Shown here one piece after another: positions 38,105 through 51,422 of a stretch of DNA of 64,000 nt. The DNA comes from Microplitis mediator (Eukaryota > Arthropoda > Insecta > Hymenoptera > Braconidae), in contig NC_079978.1 of NCBI RefSeq assembly GCF_029852145.1, positions 4,340,001 to 4,404,000 of the forward strand, given 5' to 3'. Positions within the stretch are counted from its first letter, which is position 1. Every line of letters starts with the position of its first letter. The notes under the pieces are model-generated. The model did not search any database. It was given only the letters and a program-made list of their open reading frames with translations, and was not told the origin of the DNA. The translations under genes and the position numbers were made by a program.

Positions 38105-41100
38105 CCCGATAATTAAATAATATATATGTATATATATATATTTTTTTATGATGATAATTTAAATGAGAATTTAATTAAATTTAAGATTTATATGAAACCC
38201 ATACGTAGAGCGGGATTGCTTAATATAAGTGTTGATTTATTAATCAATCTGATGGCAATTTGTTATCCTTTTTAATCGTACGTAATAACGCGTTAAATGA
38301 GTCGGCAAATACAAACCCGAAAGGTTTTAACATCATCAGAGTGACCGATTATTCTCGCTTTACACGTCGACGTTATAAATAGGTTTCGTTGGCTTCTCCT
38401 AGTACGTACGAATCACCCGACCGCTACATACTCCCATCGTACCTCTATATACTGTTCTATTCTACTCGTGTTGTATGTAATATGGATGTACACAAGTATA
38501 TATACACTCACCCGGTTAACTCGTGCACCCGTTCGCCAGCTCACTACTTCTCGTATCGTGGACTTTGTAAAATGAGCGGGCGGTTAAGTGGGAAGAACAG
38601 TTGTTGTGTATAAGTCTGTGCCACAGCGAAATGACTCGTGAGGATGCAGTATGAGTACGAGTAAGAAAGACGAATAAGAGAGATAAGAAATGAGAATAAA
38701 AAATGATAAATAAAGGAAACCAAAGCAGAGGAAATTAAATAACATGAAAAATAAAATATAACGTAATTTTCTTTTTTTTTTTAAATTTTCTATTTTATAT
38801 TTGACGTGCCCTCATTTCTCACGTTAGTCGACGAACTTCTTGCGATTCTCCTATTCTAAGATGCTCTTTTCTCAAACTCTACCAACTATTATTGTATATA
38901 TACATATATAGAACACGTATATATAAATCTAGACTGTAGACAACACTGGTGTAGTAGAGTACAGTGGCAACAATACTTAACTGGCACCCGAACGTCTGGT
39001 GTGTAATGTCCAATACCGGACAGTTGAGATATTTGTAACAGACTTTACTCAGACTCTTGATCAGTGTGTGGGTTGATAAACGTTGCTATATATTTTCTCG
39101 ACACACTCGCACATATATATATACATATATTTTATCGTATATGATTTTTCACCGTTTTTTCCTTTGATCTTTTCGTAAAATAAGTTTAAATAAAATAAAT
39201 ATTTTTTCATCAATCACTCCCAGATATTTATTTACAATTTATAATTCAGATTATTCATGGAGGAAATACAGCGTAAATTTAATAGAGTGGAGGTGAACAA
39301 ACCAACTCGTGGGTTAAATGCATTTATTTATATTTTATTAAACGATTTTTTTTCTTATTTTTTTTGCGCGTCTGGCAAGTTTAGTCGGACGATTGTTTGC
39401 TGTACACGCGAACGCGCGAGACAGAAAAGAGAGAGATTTATTCTATTTATAGCGGAGCTGCTATTTTTCGAGACCAATATGAGAATTCGTCAGTTTAAAA
39501 ATTTTTGACCACGGCCTCGTTTTTTTACAACGTATTTTTGTTGTGTTTTTGTTATTTACACTAATTTTCATTACTCATATTTTACTATGAATACGTTGTT
39601 TCAACGAGGCGTTAAAAACTTTAAACAGTACACGGCATTTCTACTTGCGTGATGTTGAAATACAAACGCGACAATCTTCCGTTGCGCAAGTTTATGCTCG
39701 AGGACAAACTATATATATATATATACATATTTTATTTCATTCTCTCTTTTTCTCTTATTCGTTTTCCTCCGATTCACAATATTACTCCATAACACCCGAG
39801 ACTTGACGAAAATTTTAATTAACTATTTATTTAACAAATTAAAATAATTATATATAAGGTACGCGTTAATTTAATTTACTATTTACATATATATGAAAGG
39901 TGAGCCAATGGCTTAAAACTCCAGTTCATACTTTTTAAATTTATTTTAAAGCGAATTTTAATCCCAAGATTTATTAAAAATTTTTTTTCAATACTTTGCT
40001 CTCAAATATTATTGCAATAAATATATGTCGATATATTTATTCACATGCCAACTGACATATTTATTTTTATTTAAAATACACATGGAAAAAAAAATATTTT
40101 TTTTGGAGGCTACTCCATATTAGGTAAAAATAAAAAAAGAAATTTTTATCCATAGCATTTGAAAATTATCTCGAATGTCAAAAATTTAAAGTCAATTATA
40201 AAAGGTCGCGCATAATTAAGATAAAAAAGTCCCCCCTTTTTTTCCGGCCGACATTTTTTAAATACATATGTCTATATTTATAAATTAATGAATAGATAAT
40301 GAAATAAATATTTTTTTACACGAGATAATGTAGATTCTCTTTTGTCATTTAGCGACACGGTATAAAGTGGATTGAATAAGTTTTCCAGGTGGTATAAACT
40401 GGGGGTAGATTATAGAGCATGAGAGAGTTGAGTCAAGAGTAAACAATGTCTATCGTGGTAGTGGTTAGTAGTATGAAGTTTGTAGTTGTTGAGGGATCCG
40501 TTCGTATACCGTAAAAGGATGAAAGGAGCAGCAGACAGGGGATAGAGTTGAGGGAAAATAAAAGCGAGTGAGGATGAGGAAAAGTATTAAGAGAGAAAAA
40601 AATAAAAAGTATAAGAAATAAGGTCTTTGTGTGCCAGCTCTGTTGCTGCTCGACGCGCCAGTAAACACCGACTGATTTTTTTCATTTAACGATAGACAGA
40701 CCCTCAGAATTGTGATCCGACGATTGGAAAAATACTTTTTTAAAAGGGATCTTTGGGTTTATATTTACGGGAGGGAAACAATTAAAATGTTTGCTTCGCT
40801 ATTTTATTATTATTATTACTTTTCTTTTATGTGAGTCAAGTAATTGTGATAAAATTTATAGTCGATACGTATGACAGTAATATTGATTGTCAATTGAAAA
40901 TTTAAAATATCCATTTTTATCGGTCAGGTCACGTCTTCATGGTCAACGTTGTGCGAAGTAGGTCAACTCGTAATCGATTCTCGACACAGCACACGAGAAG
41001 CGATTAATGCGTTTCATTTCGTTGGCAACGTTAATATATACAATCGTATATATATTTATATGTGTATAATATACATATATTAAAAAACGAGTTTGCGATA

Positions 41101-41570
41101 CTAAAATAAATTTATATATTAAATATTTGATTTAACTTAAAATGCATTTTTAATTTACTAAGTATAAGTATGATTAATATTTTTTTCACCGGGGATAATT
41201 TAATCGTGATTACTGTCAAAAGAAACCCGATAACGACGACTGATTAAACATTATGTTAATGTGTGTGCAGGATCGTGGTCAGATAAGATATCTGACGAAA
41301 GTGAGTACTTGTGTACTATACTGCTGGTGATGATTAAAATGCGTTTGATTTAATGAAATAAAATACGTACATATGTATGTGGATAAAAAATATATTTAAA
41401 AGGCGAAAGAGGTCAATGATAATGGCTTGGATATCTAGTGTGTTATTATGTCGTTAAAATAAATGCTAAAGTGGGATCACGAGTAATAAAAATAATTACA
41501 ATTATATTTTTCAATATTTTCTTGTGCAATTAATTTATCATTTCACACTTCCGTTTATTTTTTAACTACG
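38105..41570. other. Gene-free intron-like region
   Basis: No supported gene. GC-richer islands at about 38330-38660, 38930-39090 and 40430-40700. A 30-base exon-like segment at 41271-41300 is discussed as a finding. Confidence 0.4.
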
Positions 41571-41572
41571 TA

Positions 41573-42074
41573 CTCGGAAAAAAGAGCAGTTGAAAAATTA
41601 CAGTTTCGTATAGTAGTAAAGCGCTCCGAGTCCGAAGCTGTAAAAATTACATTTTTTATCAGTAAATTTTACAGAAATAACAAATATTACAGTTTAAAAC
41701 TCGATATTGTCAATTTAAACTGTAAAATTTGCCGCTCAAAATTGAATTAATTTAATTACTATAACAAATTTCTAAAATTACAGTTTAAGCTTTAAAGTTT
41801 AAAGATTTTTGTCCCGAAAGCCTTTTTTACATGTACCTTAAGATCGGAACGTTTTTCGGGAAACGAAAAGTAAAAAATCTACTGGATCTAAATTTTTGAA
41901 ATGTCTCGCATACGCGCTAATATGTCAGCCGGAAATTGCAGGCCACTAATAACTACCCTTTCAGCAGTCAAATTACATAAATTTTTCATTTTCGTTGCGT
42001 GAAAAACGTTCCGTTCTTCGGGTACATTTTTTTACTGTAGAAACTGTAATTTTTCAACTGCTCTTTTTTCCGTG
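41573..42074. repeat. TIR element D carrying a nested family A copy
   Basis: CGGAAAAAAGAGCAGTTGAA and its exact reverse complement form the ends, within a TIR of about 32 bp. TA lies on each side (41571-41572 and 42075-42076), as for a TA-targeting (Tc1/mariner-like) element. Family A copy 6 is inserted inside. Confidence 0.75.
41831..42027. repeat. MITE family A, copy 6
   Basis: Left end ATGTACCTTAAGATCGGAAC, right end GTTCTTCGGGTACAT, perfect 8-bp duplication TTTTTTAC (41823-41830 and 42028-42035). Confidence 0.85.
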
Positions 42075-42076
42075 TA

Positions 42077-43554
42077 AATTTAATTTTCTAAATAATAATA
42101 ATAGTCTTTTAACTCTAATTAGTAATTATCATATATAATCGGCTATAATTTTTTTTTATCGCCTGTTAATAAGCAACAAAATCTTCTGACATAACGTAAA
42201 AAATAACCGTGAAAAATCCAATCGCGAAGTATCGGGGAGAGCTTTAGATTGCTCGAGAGTAACATGATCGCGCATAAATTGGCAAGAGTCAGCTTGGGTC
42301 CAGACCCGCAACGTTGTAAACATCACGGTCCTGTGCATCGATATACACATTTAACTATCTCTTATCCTTTCTTAAAGTATATCTCTTTCTACTATACCCA
42401 TACTATCCTCTTTTTATTTTACTACTTCTTCTTCTCGACTCGTTTACCCTCGATCGTCCTCTTGCCCGTCACGCAGCAGCGTTCCGACCAAAGCACACGA
42501 AGAGTACCATCAACCTTTCGTTCTCTCTCCTTTTTCGCTTTTCTTCTCTCCCTCGCACATTCTCCGTTTCTCAAACTCTTCCCCTCATATATATATATAT
42601 ATATACATATATATTTCTACCAACTCGTATGCCGACGCCGCGCCACTTTAGGGTCAACGCATTGCCAAGGTGGCGGCCATGTGGCACGTCGGCGCACATT
42701 AAGCTCTAACTCTCGCGCATGTGCGTCAAGCAGGACAGTGTTATCACTAATCCCGAACGTTAGAATGAGAAGAGACATAATAGCAATAATAAAAAGAGAC
42801 GCAAGTCAAAGACAAAGTAAGAGTTGAAAAAAAAAAAATAAATAAATAAAGACAAAACTAAAGTCTACTCTTTACTTGTACTTTTATGAGCTGTATTATC
42901 CCCACACTTACACACAGCACACATTGTCTCCTTTTATTTTCACCCGTGAAAAGTTTAAAACCACAAAAGTAAAGAAGCTTGACCTACCGGACATGAATTT
43001 AACTTGTTATTTTACCCGACATATATGACAATACAATTTAATAAAAGATGATTCTTAAGTTTTTTGAATTATTTTATTTTTATAATTCTATCAAACCGTT
43101 CACGTCTCACCTGACAATTAAATTAACGCTTTATTAATAAAGTCTTTATTATCATCCACTTAATGCGTGTTACTTTGCACACATAGAATTTTGAAAAAAA
43201 TTTTATTCAACAGTAAATTGATAAGCATTTTAAGTGGGCGTACTCGTCGTAGGCGTCAGCTTGAAAAGCCAATAAGCGCATGTCCTTCACCTTGGAAATC
43301 ACGACCATTATTTTTCTCTAACGGATAACCCGCACAACCAACCGATCCAATGACCTTTTCATCTTTTTCTCTTTTATTATATATAGAAATAATAATAATA
43401 GTAATAATAAAGATATATAAAGGTCTTGAGATCCCTTCCGCAGGTACATTTTATCCCCGTGAATGAGCATCTTTGATCGAAGCGCACTCCCTCTTGACTC
43501 GCCATCGTCATCTACTCAAGGGTTCTCTCATCGTTTTTATAACACGCAATTCTC
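42077..43554. other. Gene-free intron-like region
   Basis: No supported gene. A GC-richer island at about 42230-42800 includes a TA run near 42588 and the motif GGTGGCGGCCAT at about 42670. The latter resembles the core of a YY1/Pleiohomeotic site and also occurs near 50022. Confidence 0.4.
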
Positions 43555-43820
43555 GATTGTAAAAAAATTTACGGAGTTAACGCGGATTCAATCCGGAGCG
43601 GATGACTGTTTATTTATTTCATCCCCTCAGTGAAATTTATACGAATTTACTCCAAATCGAAGTGAAATAAAATCGAGATCACTCCGAAATCACTCGTTGA
43701 CAAGACAAACTCCCTATTTACTCCGTATACGGAGTGATATTTTGTAAAAAGTCCGAGTGACAGAGTGAAATTGAATTTAAATCCGTAATTACTCCGAATT
43801 AACCCCCGATTTTTTAGTGT
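43555..43820. repeat. MITE-like element family B, copy 4
   Basis: Left ATTGTAAAAAAATTTACGG, right CCGATTTTTTAGTGT. The interior CGGAGTGATATTTTG and ACTCCGAAATCACTC motifs match the interrupted copy near 22.6 kb and show its pre-insertion order. Confidence 0.65.
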
Positions 43821-44649
43821 CATCCTCATATATATTTAAAATAATTTTTCTATTAATCACTCAATTGACAATCAATTACTTACTACCCATTATTATTTAT
43901 ATTTACAATCACACACTCACATCGCGATATATATATGCATGTATTAGAGGTTTTATTTATTTAAACATATGTTTTGATTTCGAAATAAATGTGTTAATAT
44001 TTCTTAGAAGGTCGTCGACACTACTTGGAGTTTCAGTTTAAGTTGTGTAGTGACTAGTGTGTGTTTTGTGTTTGTCTGTCAGAGTGAGAGCAATACCCCG
44101 AAATAATCTTGTCAGCACATTCTTTTATCTATTTACAAAAAAAAAAAAAATCGCTAAAAAAGTAACCGATAAATTTTATGTACACATATATATATTTTTA
44201 TATGTCTGTATATATGTTTTTCCGTCCCTTTTATTTTTTTTATTTATTGAGGGAAAATATTCGAGATATAATATATAATGTAATACGAAGAAAAATATAA
44301 AACAGGATAATGTATTTTTATCGGTATGCATTAGATCGGGATTGGCAAGTATAAGACGGATGATAGTAAATCCGCATTGAATTTGATTTGGGATTCCCCG
44401 ACCTTCGATTGATCGTCATCAACATGGCTGTAGTTTCAACCAATCGGCACGCGCGTGTTTAGAATAATTATCTGGTAAATTGTTCACTCTCTGGCGACGG
44501 TTTGCATGACAAACATACTTGTCTCTTCCCAAACTAATCCATACTATCTTCTGATTTATTGCTATTTAATTTTAATAATATTTGATACGTAAGATATAGG
44601 GGTCGGGAGTCTGGGATCTTTAATAAGAAATCAGAAACTTTTGTAATTT

Positions 44650-45182
44650 CCCGCGTCAAAAAAATAACAATTTTGGTGTAATTTTTAAAATTGAAAATAA
44701 AGCGAATTAAGTTTGAGTTCTTTTTTGATAAGTTGTCTTATTATGTACCAGAAGATCAGAACGTTTTTCGCGCAACGAGAATGAAAAATTTATATAATTT
44801 GACTGCTTAAGGGGTAGTTGGGGTGATCTGCAATTTTTGGCTGAAATACTAGCGCATGTACGAAACATTTTAAAACTCTAGATCCAGTAGATTTCTCACT
44901 TTTCATTTTGTTTTTTGATTTTCGTTTTACGAAAAACGTTCGAACTTCAGGTACATGTCTTATTTAGTAACGATTTATGCCAATCAAATAAAACTAAAGT
45001 CATATTGTCTTAAATTTGACTAAAATTTTTGAGTCAGACTTGAATTTGAGTTAATTGGCGTAAATTTTCGAGTTAAAAAAGTCATATATTGAAGTTGAAA
45101 AAAGTAAATGTAGCCAAAACCAAGTTAACTAAATTAAATGCAAGTCAAAAAAGTCAAAATCGAGTTATTTTTTTGACCCGGG
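44650..45182. repeat. TIR element S carrying a nested family A copy
   Basis: CCCGCGTCAAAAAAATAAC at the left and GTTATTTTTTTGACCCGGG at the right are inverted. The CCCGGGTCAAAA end is shared with the element at 61.08 kb. Family A copy 7 is inside. Confidence 0.65.
44743..44956. repeat. MITE family A, copy 7
   Basis: ATGTACCAGAAGATCAGAAC to CGAACTTCAGGTACAT, perfect 8-bp duplication GTCTTATT (44735-44742 and 44957-44964). 214 bp. Confidence 0.85.
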
Positions 45183-47879
45183 TTATTTTAAAATTTTTCT
45201 TTTCATTTATACTCAAATTTACGCGAGTCCGTATATTTATTATGTTTTGTTAAAAGTAAAAATAAATTTATTTTTGGTTTTTCTGAAGATCTCATCTTTC
45301 CCGGAAATTAAAAAAAAAATTTTCTGGCAATTGGAAATTCGTCTTATCTTTGAATTCAAGTGAAAAGTAAAAGATTTAGCGTAATCAAGATAAAAAATAA
45401 ATTTTTCGCAGCTTCCCCATTTTACTCAGCTAAAGTCTACATTATATATGCATGTAAACGTTAAAATAATTTCGAGTGTACAAAAGCAATAAAATTGTCA
45501 CAAAATTGAGTAAAATAGAACGAGTTGAGTGTGATAGTTTCTACTTGGGAATAGAATAGTCATTTGCATTACCATCAGAGAGAGAGTTTGTAATTTGTGT
45601 CTGTCTAGCGTAGCGACAACGTACCACCAACTGTACTCCGTTACATGCATATATATATTTGTTATTTTCCTGATGTATAATTAAATTTAAAAGTTTTTGT
45701 AACTTTACACATTTGAAATTGAAATTATAAAATAGTATTAAAAAATAATTAACAACTATTAAGTGTGTGGTAAAAAGTATCGCGTAGTTTAAATTGAAAT
45801 ATGGATTAAATTGTTGTTTTAAAAAAGAAGGAGCGTTACGTCACTAGAGACATTAATTTAACATTAAAATAACGTATACCTGTGGGACTTTGATAATCGT
45901 TAACGTGCCGTAAATTGCAACACAGTTTCTTATTCTTCGCTTGACGTATCGACGCTTCCAAGTTTACGATCGATCAACTAGACTATGTATTCGATGTACA
46001 ATGTGTTCTACTCAACGTTTAACACACACATATATATATATATATATATATGAAGTAGAAGCAGCAGACGCAAGCAAGCAAGAAGTGCTATTGCCTCTGG
46101 GGTCCACCGCAAAATCACCAGGGAATCCAATCTTCTTCATCACTCAGATAAAATTCCCTTCGTGAGAGTTAAACAAAAACATCTGTGCAATCATTAAGTT
46201 CACGTTTTACACATTTTAACTTTTTTTTTATTACTCTGGTTGGATTTTTAATGTTTAATTTATTATTATTGCTTAATTATCTGTTGAAAGATTAAATAAT
46301 AATAGTAGAAATTTTCTACCCACTTGGTAATGAATTATTGCCAGGAAATTGAATTTCAGAAAATTAGTATTTTAAGATAATTTTTTTAGCTTTATTTTAG
46401 AGTAATTTTTTTTTTATTTTTTTAATTAAAACTTTCTCGAACTCTCTAATGTCAAATAAAATTGTTTTGTCATACTTCAGTAAGAAAAAACAAAAAAAAA
46501 CATAATATGAATGCGTGTAATTTGTTTAACCGTCAAGTTTGAATTTATCGCGACACAACATATTTTTCTATTAAACTTTTTTTTTTTTTTTTTTTCAAGA
46601 AAAACAGTTATAAAGTATTTTTTAAAAATACATTAACTAATTAAATGTTTTTTTTGTGTACATGGTCGAAATATCTTTGAGTATCAGTCACTATCCGATT
46701 AGATATACTTTTGATGAAAATACATCAATCTCTTTATTATTATTTCTTTTTTTAAATCATTTTTCATATTGCCTTTAATCCACCTTCAAGCTTACAAAAA
46801 AAACTCTCATCTCAAACTTTAATACCGTACCTTTTCTTACATTTTTTTTTTTTTTTTTTTTTCATAAATTTAAAAAAAATCCTCACTAAAATGAAACGAT
46901 CATTCACGTAGAAATCTATACAGATATAAAAATATATATATATTTTCAATCGATCCCGAGAAAGAGAGAAGGTTTTTTATGTTGAGTCGTGACCCCAATC
47001 TACCCACGGGTCGTTGCATGATCCAAGTCCGCGACCCGTTTCTTTTTAAGAATAAAGTATATATATATATTTATATATATGTATTACGATGCGGCGCCTA
47101 AAGCTATTCTAACAACTTAAATAGTATATATACAAATATATACAGTTATAATACTTAGACAGTAACTCATAAGATAATACTGACAAGCCTCGCACTGCTT
47201 AGGTATCCCTTTTTTTTATTTTATCGTCGCCGTAGGAAAAAGCTCAAGTCATCAGATCGATTTAACATACACTAATACTGATTGTGAGTAGAGCCCAAGT
47301 CGTGCTTTACGTTATGCACATTATTACACACATACATTTACTATATAATATATAGTATATACTATATCATACACAGACACACACCATTGATGTATTCTAT
47401 CAAACTGTTCCCCACTGCATACAGACTTCAGTCATCTAGTCATAGTAACAATCAAAGCAAGTCACCGTAAAGTCATGATCCTCTATACAGTATTATCCTA
47501 AATCAATAAATCAAACGATGACTCTGTTATTGGATCACGACTCGAGCAAGCTACTCCGATTTACGAAATAAAACGTGCTATTTTATATATTTAATACACC
47601 TGCTATATTTATATACTCGGTCTATTATCATAAACAAAAACATTTCAATCTATTTTAAAATATTACAACATTATATTTATTTATATTAACCATTATATCG
47701 CTTTAAAATTATTCTCACGAGTTTAAAAACTTTGTTCCGAGTACTGTACATGTTGCAACCGTGAGAAATATTTCGTTTGTTAAATAACCAATTGCTATTT
47801 CAATTTATTGTACTCAAGGTAAAGTTTGTTTTTTTAATTATTTTTTTTTTCAATAATTTCATGGATTACACGGGTGTAG
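45183..47879. other. Gene-free intron-like region
   Basis: No supported gene. TA run at about 46029-46050; long T-runs at about 46575-46595 and 46843-46862. Otherwise AT-rich. Confidence 0.4.
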
Positions 47880-48299
47880 TATACAGAAAAAAAGGATTTT
47901 TTGACGCAACTAAATTTTTTCTCTCTCCCGAAGAATATTTTTACTTTCAATTTAAAATGCAAAAAATTTCTGGGGTAAAATAAAAATTTTTCGCGCCAAA
48001 AAATCTTTTTTTTTCTGTGTAGATAAAACGGATGTAGGGTAAGAGCACCAGTACCCAGCCCTTAAGCAGTAGCCAGCCGGGCATATACTTTAACATTGGC
48101 TAAAAATATATATAGATGTAATTTAACATGAAGTGGCTGGCTACTGGTTCTCTTACCCTAGTATACAAAAAAAGATTTTTTGGCGCAAGACATTTTCCTC
48201 TCCCTCCCCAATACTATTTTCATTTTCAATTCATAATGCAAAAAATTTCTGGGGTAAAGTAAAAATTTTTCGCGCCAAAAATTTTTTTTTTCTGTGTAG
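47880..48299. repeat. Duplicated TIR element G with element F between the copies
   Basis: Two similar units (47880-48021 and 48162-48299) run from TATACAGAAAAAAAGGATTT-type left ends to TTTTTCTGTGTA right ends. The direct flank ACGGGTGTAG (ACGGATGTA in the middle) recurs before, between and after them, indicating tandem duplication including target sequence. Between them lies F (48037-48158), with ends GGGTAAGAGCACCAGTA / TACTGGTTCTCTTACCC and TA on each side. Confidence 0.7.
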
Positions 48300-49531
48300 A
48301 TGAAACGGGTGTAGTAGATATTGATAATGATAACGATGATGATGATGATGATGATGGTAATTGGGATGATGAGGTAGGGTAAAAACAAGTGATTTGCCAA
48401 ACATGCGTCGGACAATAATTAAAGGCCTTGTACATAGGGGAAGTAGTCTTAGTCAGTTGCAAGTCACCGAGGACATTGCTAAAATACATAGATATCCCGG
48501 GGCGGTTGAGATTACGTGGGCGCATATGCGTTTAACGTGTGTGAAACGCTTGCGCGCCAATATAGCATTGAGTATGCTCTCTAACTCGGTACAGAATACG
48601 ACGGACGGGGGATAGAGCGTTACGATGAGAGAGAAGTGTGGAATATACGCGCACACGTGCACCGCAAGCATGCAATAGTGTCTGGCATGCCGACGATATA
48701 CTGAGGATCGATAATACTTGCCAACGTATATACGCAGTTTTATCTCTCCTCTCTTTCTCTCTTCGGTTTCACTCTGTATTTTTTATTTTTTTAACGAACC
48801 GGTTAACGCAAATTCACTTCTTCTCTTTTCACTTTGGCATTCAAACGTCACTCTTATGAACTTTTCCCCAGGTTTATGTAAATACATTTTTTTATCAACG
48901 AGTTTATTATCTCGCAATAATTATTTTTATTTAATAATTTACTGATAAAGATAAATTTTAAACCGTTAAAATTTTTTAATGCGACAATTGATTTGTCGGT
49001 CGAGTTTGATAAAAATAAATAGCGGATGACTGTGGAAGTCTATAAATAAAAAGTAATAAAATTAATTGATTGATATAAAAATAAAAGTAGACACATACAA
49101 AGTTTATTAATTATCCACGAGTAGACTTTAGACCTTTTATTATTTTTACGTCTCGTTGCTCTACTAACGTCCATATTTATTTATTTTTTTAATTCCTTCC
49201 ACAACCTCGAGACTTTAAAAGTATACGTAAACTAAAGTCCGAAACTTTTATGATTAATGTTTAGTTGTGGATCGGCGGAAGTGCTGACGTGCGCCATCTT
49301 GCGCGTGGGAAATCGCTGTGTTAAAAGTTTCGCCCGCACCTTCATCGCCGGTTGTCTTTTGCTTGGGTAGAAAGTGTTAAGTCAGCTCGACAAGTTGATT
49401 TAAACAATTTATACATCGACATATATATATATATATATATATTTCTAATCAGCTTTTACAAATTCAATAAGTCTGTCATATATTAATAGTACATTACGCA
49501 GCTGATTTTATTTTTTATTCATAATAAAGCA

Positions 49532-49779
49532 TACACAGAAAAAAATAATTTCTTGGCGCAAGAAATTTTTTGTATTATAAATTGAAAAAAAAAAAATTTT
49601 CTTGAGACAAGAAAAAATTTCTCGGTTTAAAAAATTTTTTCTTGCTCTAAAAAAATTTATTCTCGTTTCAAGAAATTTTGAGTTTTCAATTTATAATTCA
49701 AAAAATTTCTTGAGACAAGTAAAAATTTTTTTGGGACCAATAAAAATTTCTTGTACTAAGAAATCCTTTTTTCTGTGTA
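49532..49779. repeat. TIR element G, third copy
   Basis: Ends TACACAGAAAAAA and TTTTTTCTGTGTA. The interior is dense in TTTCTTG/CAAGAAA inverted units. It gives two overlapping spurious ORFs. Confidence 0.65.
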
Positions 49780-51063
49780 TATATGAGTAGTAAATGATTT
49801 TGTTTGCTAAATAAATATATTTGAATATTTATTGAGAATCGTAAATATATGTATTTTGAATAGATATGTTTAATAAAATATAAGTTGGCTGAAAGGTGTA
49901 ATATGCTTTTGGTAGAGATGAAAACCAATAGCCGAGACATTGGATACTCATTGGTCGAGTTTTGCACCTCCGATCCCTGGATCCGATCGAGCGTATGCAG
50001 CGTGAAAGTGATACGCCTTGGGTGGCGGCCATTCCCGTCCTAACATATGTATATATATATATTTATATATCTTCGATAGTTGAGTATGGAACTTACGGAA
50101 CGTTGTGTCGTATATACTCTCTCTAACGTAAAATATATATGTCGAGTACAAGTTGAAAACCGTCAGTTCAAAGTGAAACTTTAACTAAAAATATATGCAT
50201 GTACATACATATATATTTGTTTATTAAACATTTTGTATCATTATTTCTGACAATACTCTGTACAAAACTTTCTCTCATTTTTATCATTCATATTTATAGT
50301 TTTATATTTTTTTACCACGTCATCTCGTATAAAAATAAATAAAAGTCGAATGACAAAACGTCTATATAATAGAAGTGATTTCGATATAAATCAATACATA
50401 GACATTGAAAAAATATTGCTGGCTTAAAAATAAAATGTATTAATTTTTTCTTGTTATAAATTTTTATTTATAGCAAAATAATTTAAACTTTTTTATTATT
50501 TTGTTATTCATAATTATATCGATGCGAGCATCCATTATCAGACGGCTATAAATTTAATGAACTGATGTCGGGTCAAGGTTCTTTTGAGTATTGAAGCAAA
50601 CTTGGATATAAATTTTTTTTTAAATTTTATTTCTATCGTCGCTTTCTTTCTGTGTCGAGTTGCTCGACAAACTCTACAAAATAACAAGGTGAAAATAGTA
50701 AGAGACACGTCAAAGCCAGACGTTATCGTACGTTTGAAAGAAGTAAGAAAAAGGTTACAGACCTACGTTCAACTTTTCGACAGAAAAAGTCATAACAATA
50801 ATAATAATAATAATAGAAATAGTAGTTGTAAAAAATTTAATTCTACTCAAAAATTTATAATTTATAATTAAAATTTACTTTAAATAATCTTTTTATCTCA
50901 ATAAAACTATTCTTTTGTTCGTTACTAAAGTACTAAAAATAAATGCATTAAAAATTATAAATTATTAAGGGAGAAAAAATATTAACGTTAGGCTAAAGTT
51001 GCATTAACAAAGTAGTCGTTCACTAGTACAATTGTCGTTGTAAAGTATATAAACTATGGTAAT

Positions 51064-51422
51064 TATATAGAAGTGGGGCTCCATGTTTTTTGGCCATAAT
51101 TAATCGAAAAATAGAGTTTTTCTAATTCAGTTATTCGAATATTTTTTTTTTCAAATTATTCTATTTTCTATGCGCAACAAGAAAAAAAATAGAAATTATA
51201 AAAAAAAACGTTTTAATGCTCAAATATTTGATTGAAAATCGAAAATTTAATTTTTTGACTTTTCAATCGCCAAAATCTTTATGAAATCGAATTTTTTAGG
51301 TATTGATTTAATTTTTACCATAAATCCGCCGAAGAGTAGAACAAAATAAAAAAAAATTCTCGGATATCTTCATTTTTCGATTTTTTATAGCCAAAAAACA
51401 GGGGAGCTCCACTTCTATATAA
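51064..51422. repeat. TIR element Q
   Basis: Left TATATAGAAGTGGGGCTCC...TGTTTTTTGGCC and right GCCAAAAAACAGGGGAGCTCC...CTATATA form inverted ends of about 30 bp with a few mismatches. TA-rich borders. Confidence 0.65.

Noticed and set aside
42249..42827. 192-residue + strand ORF
   Set aside because: Non-ATG start, runs through a TA repeat and pyrimidine-rich sequence; no recognisable domain.
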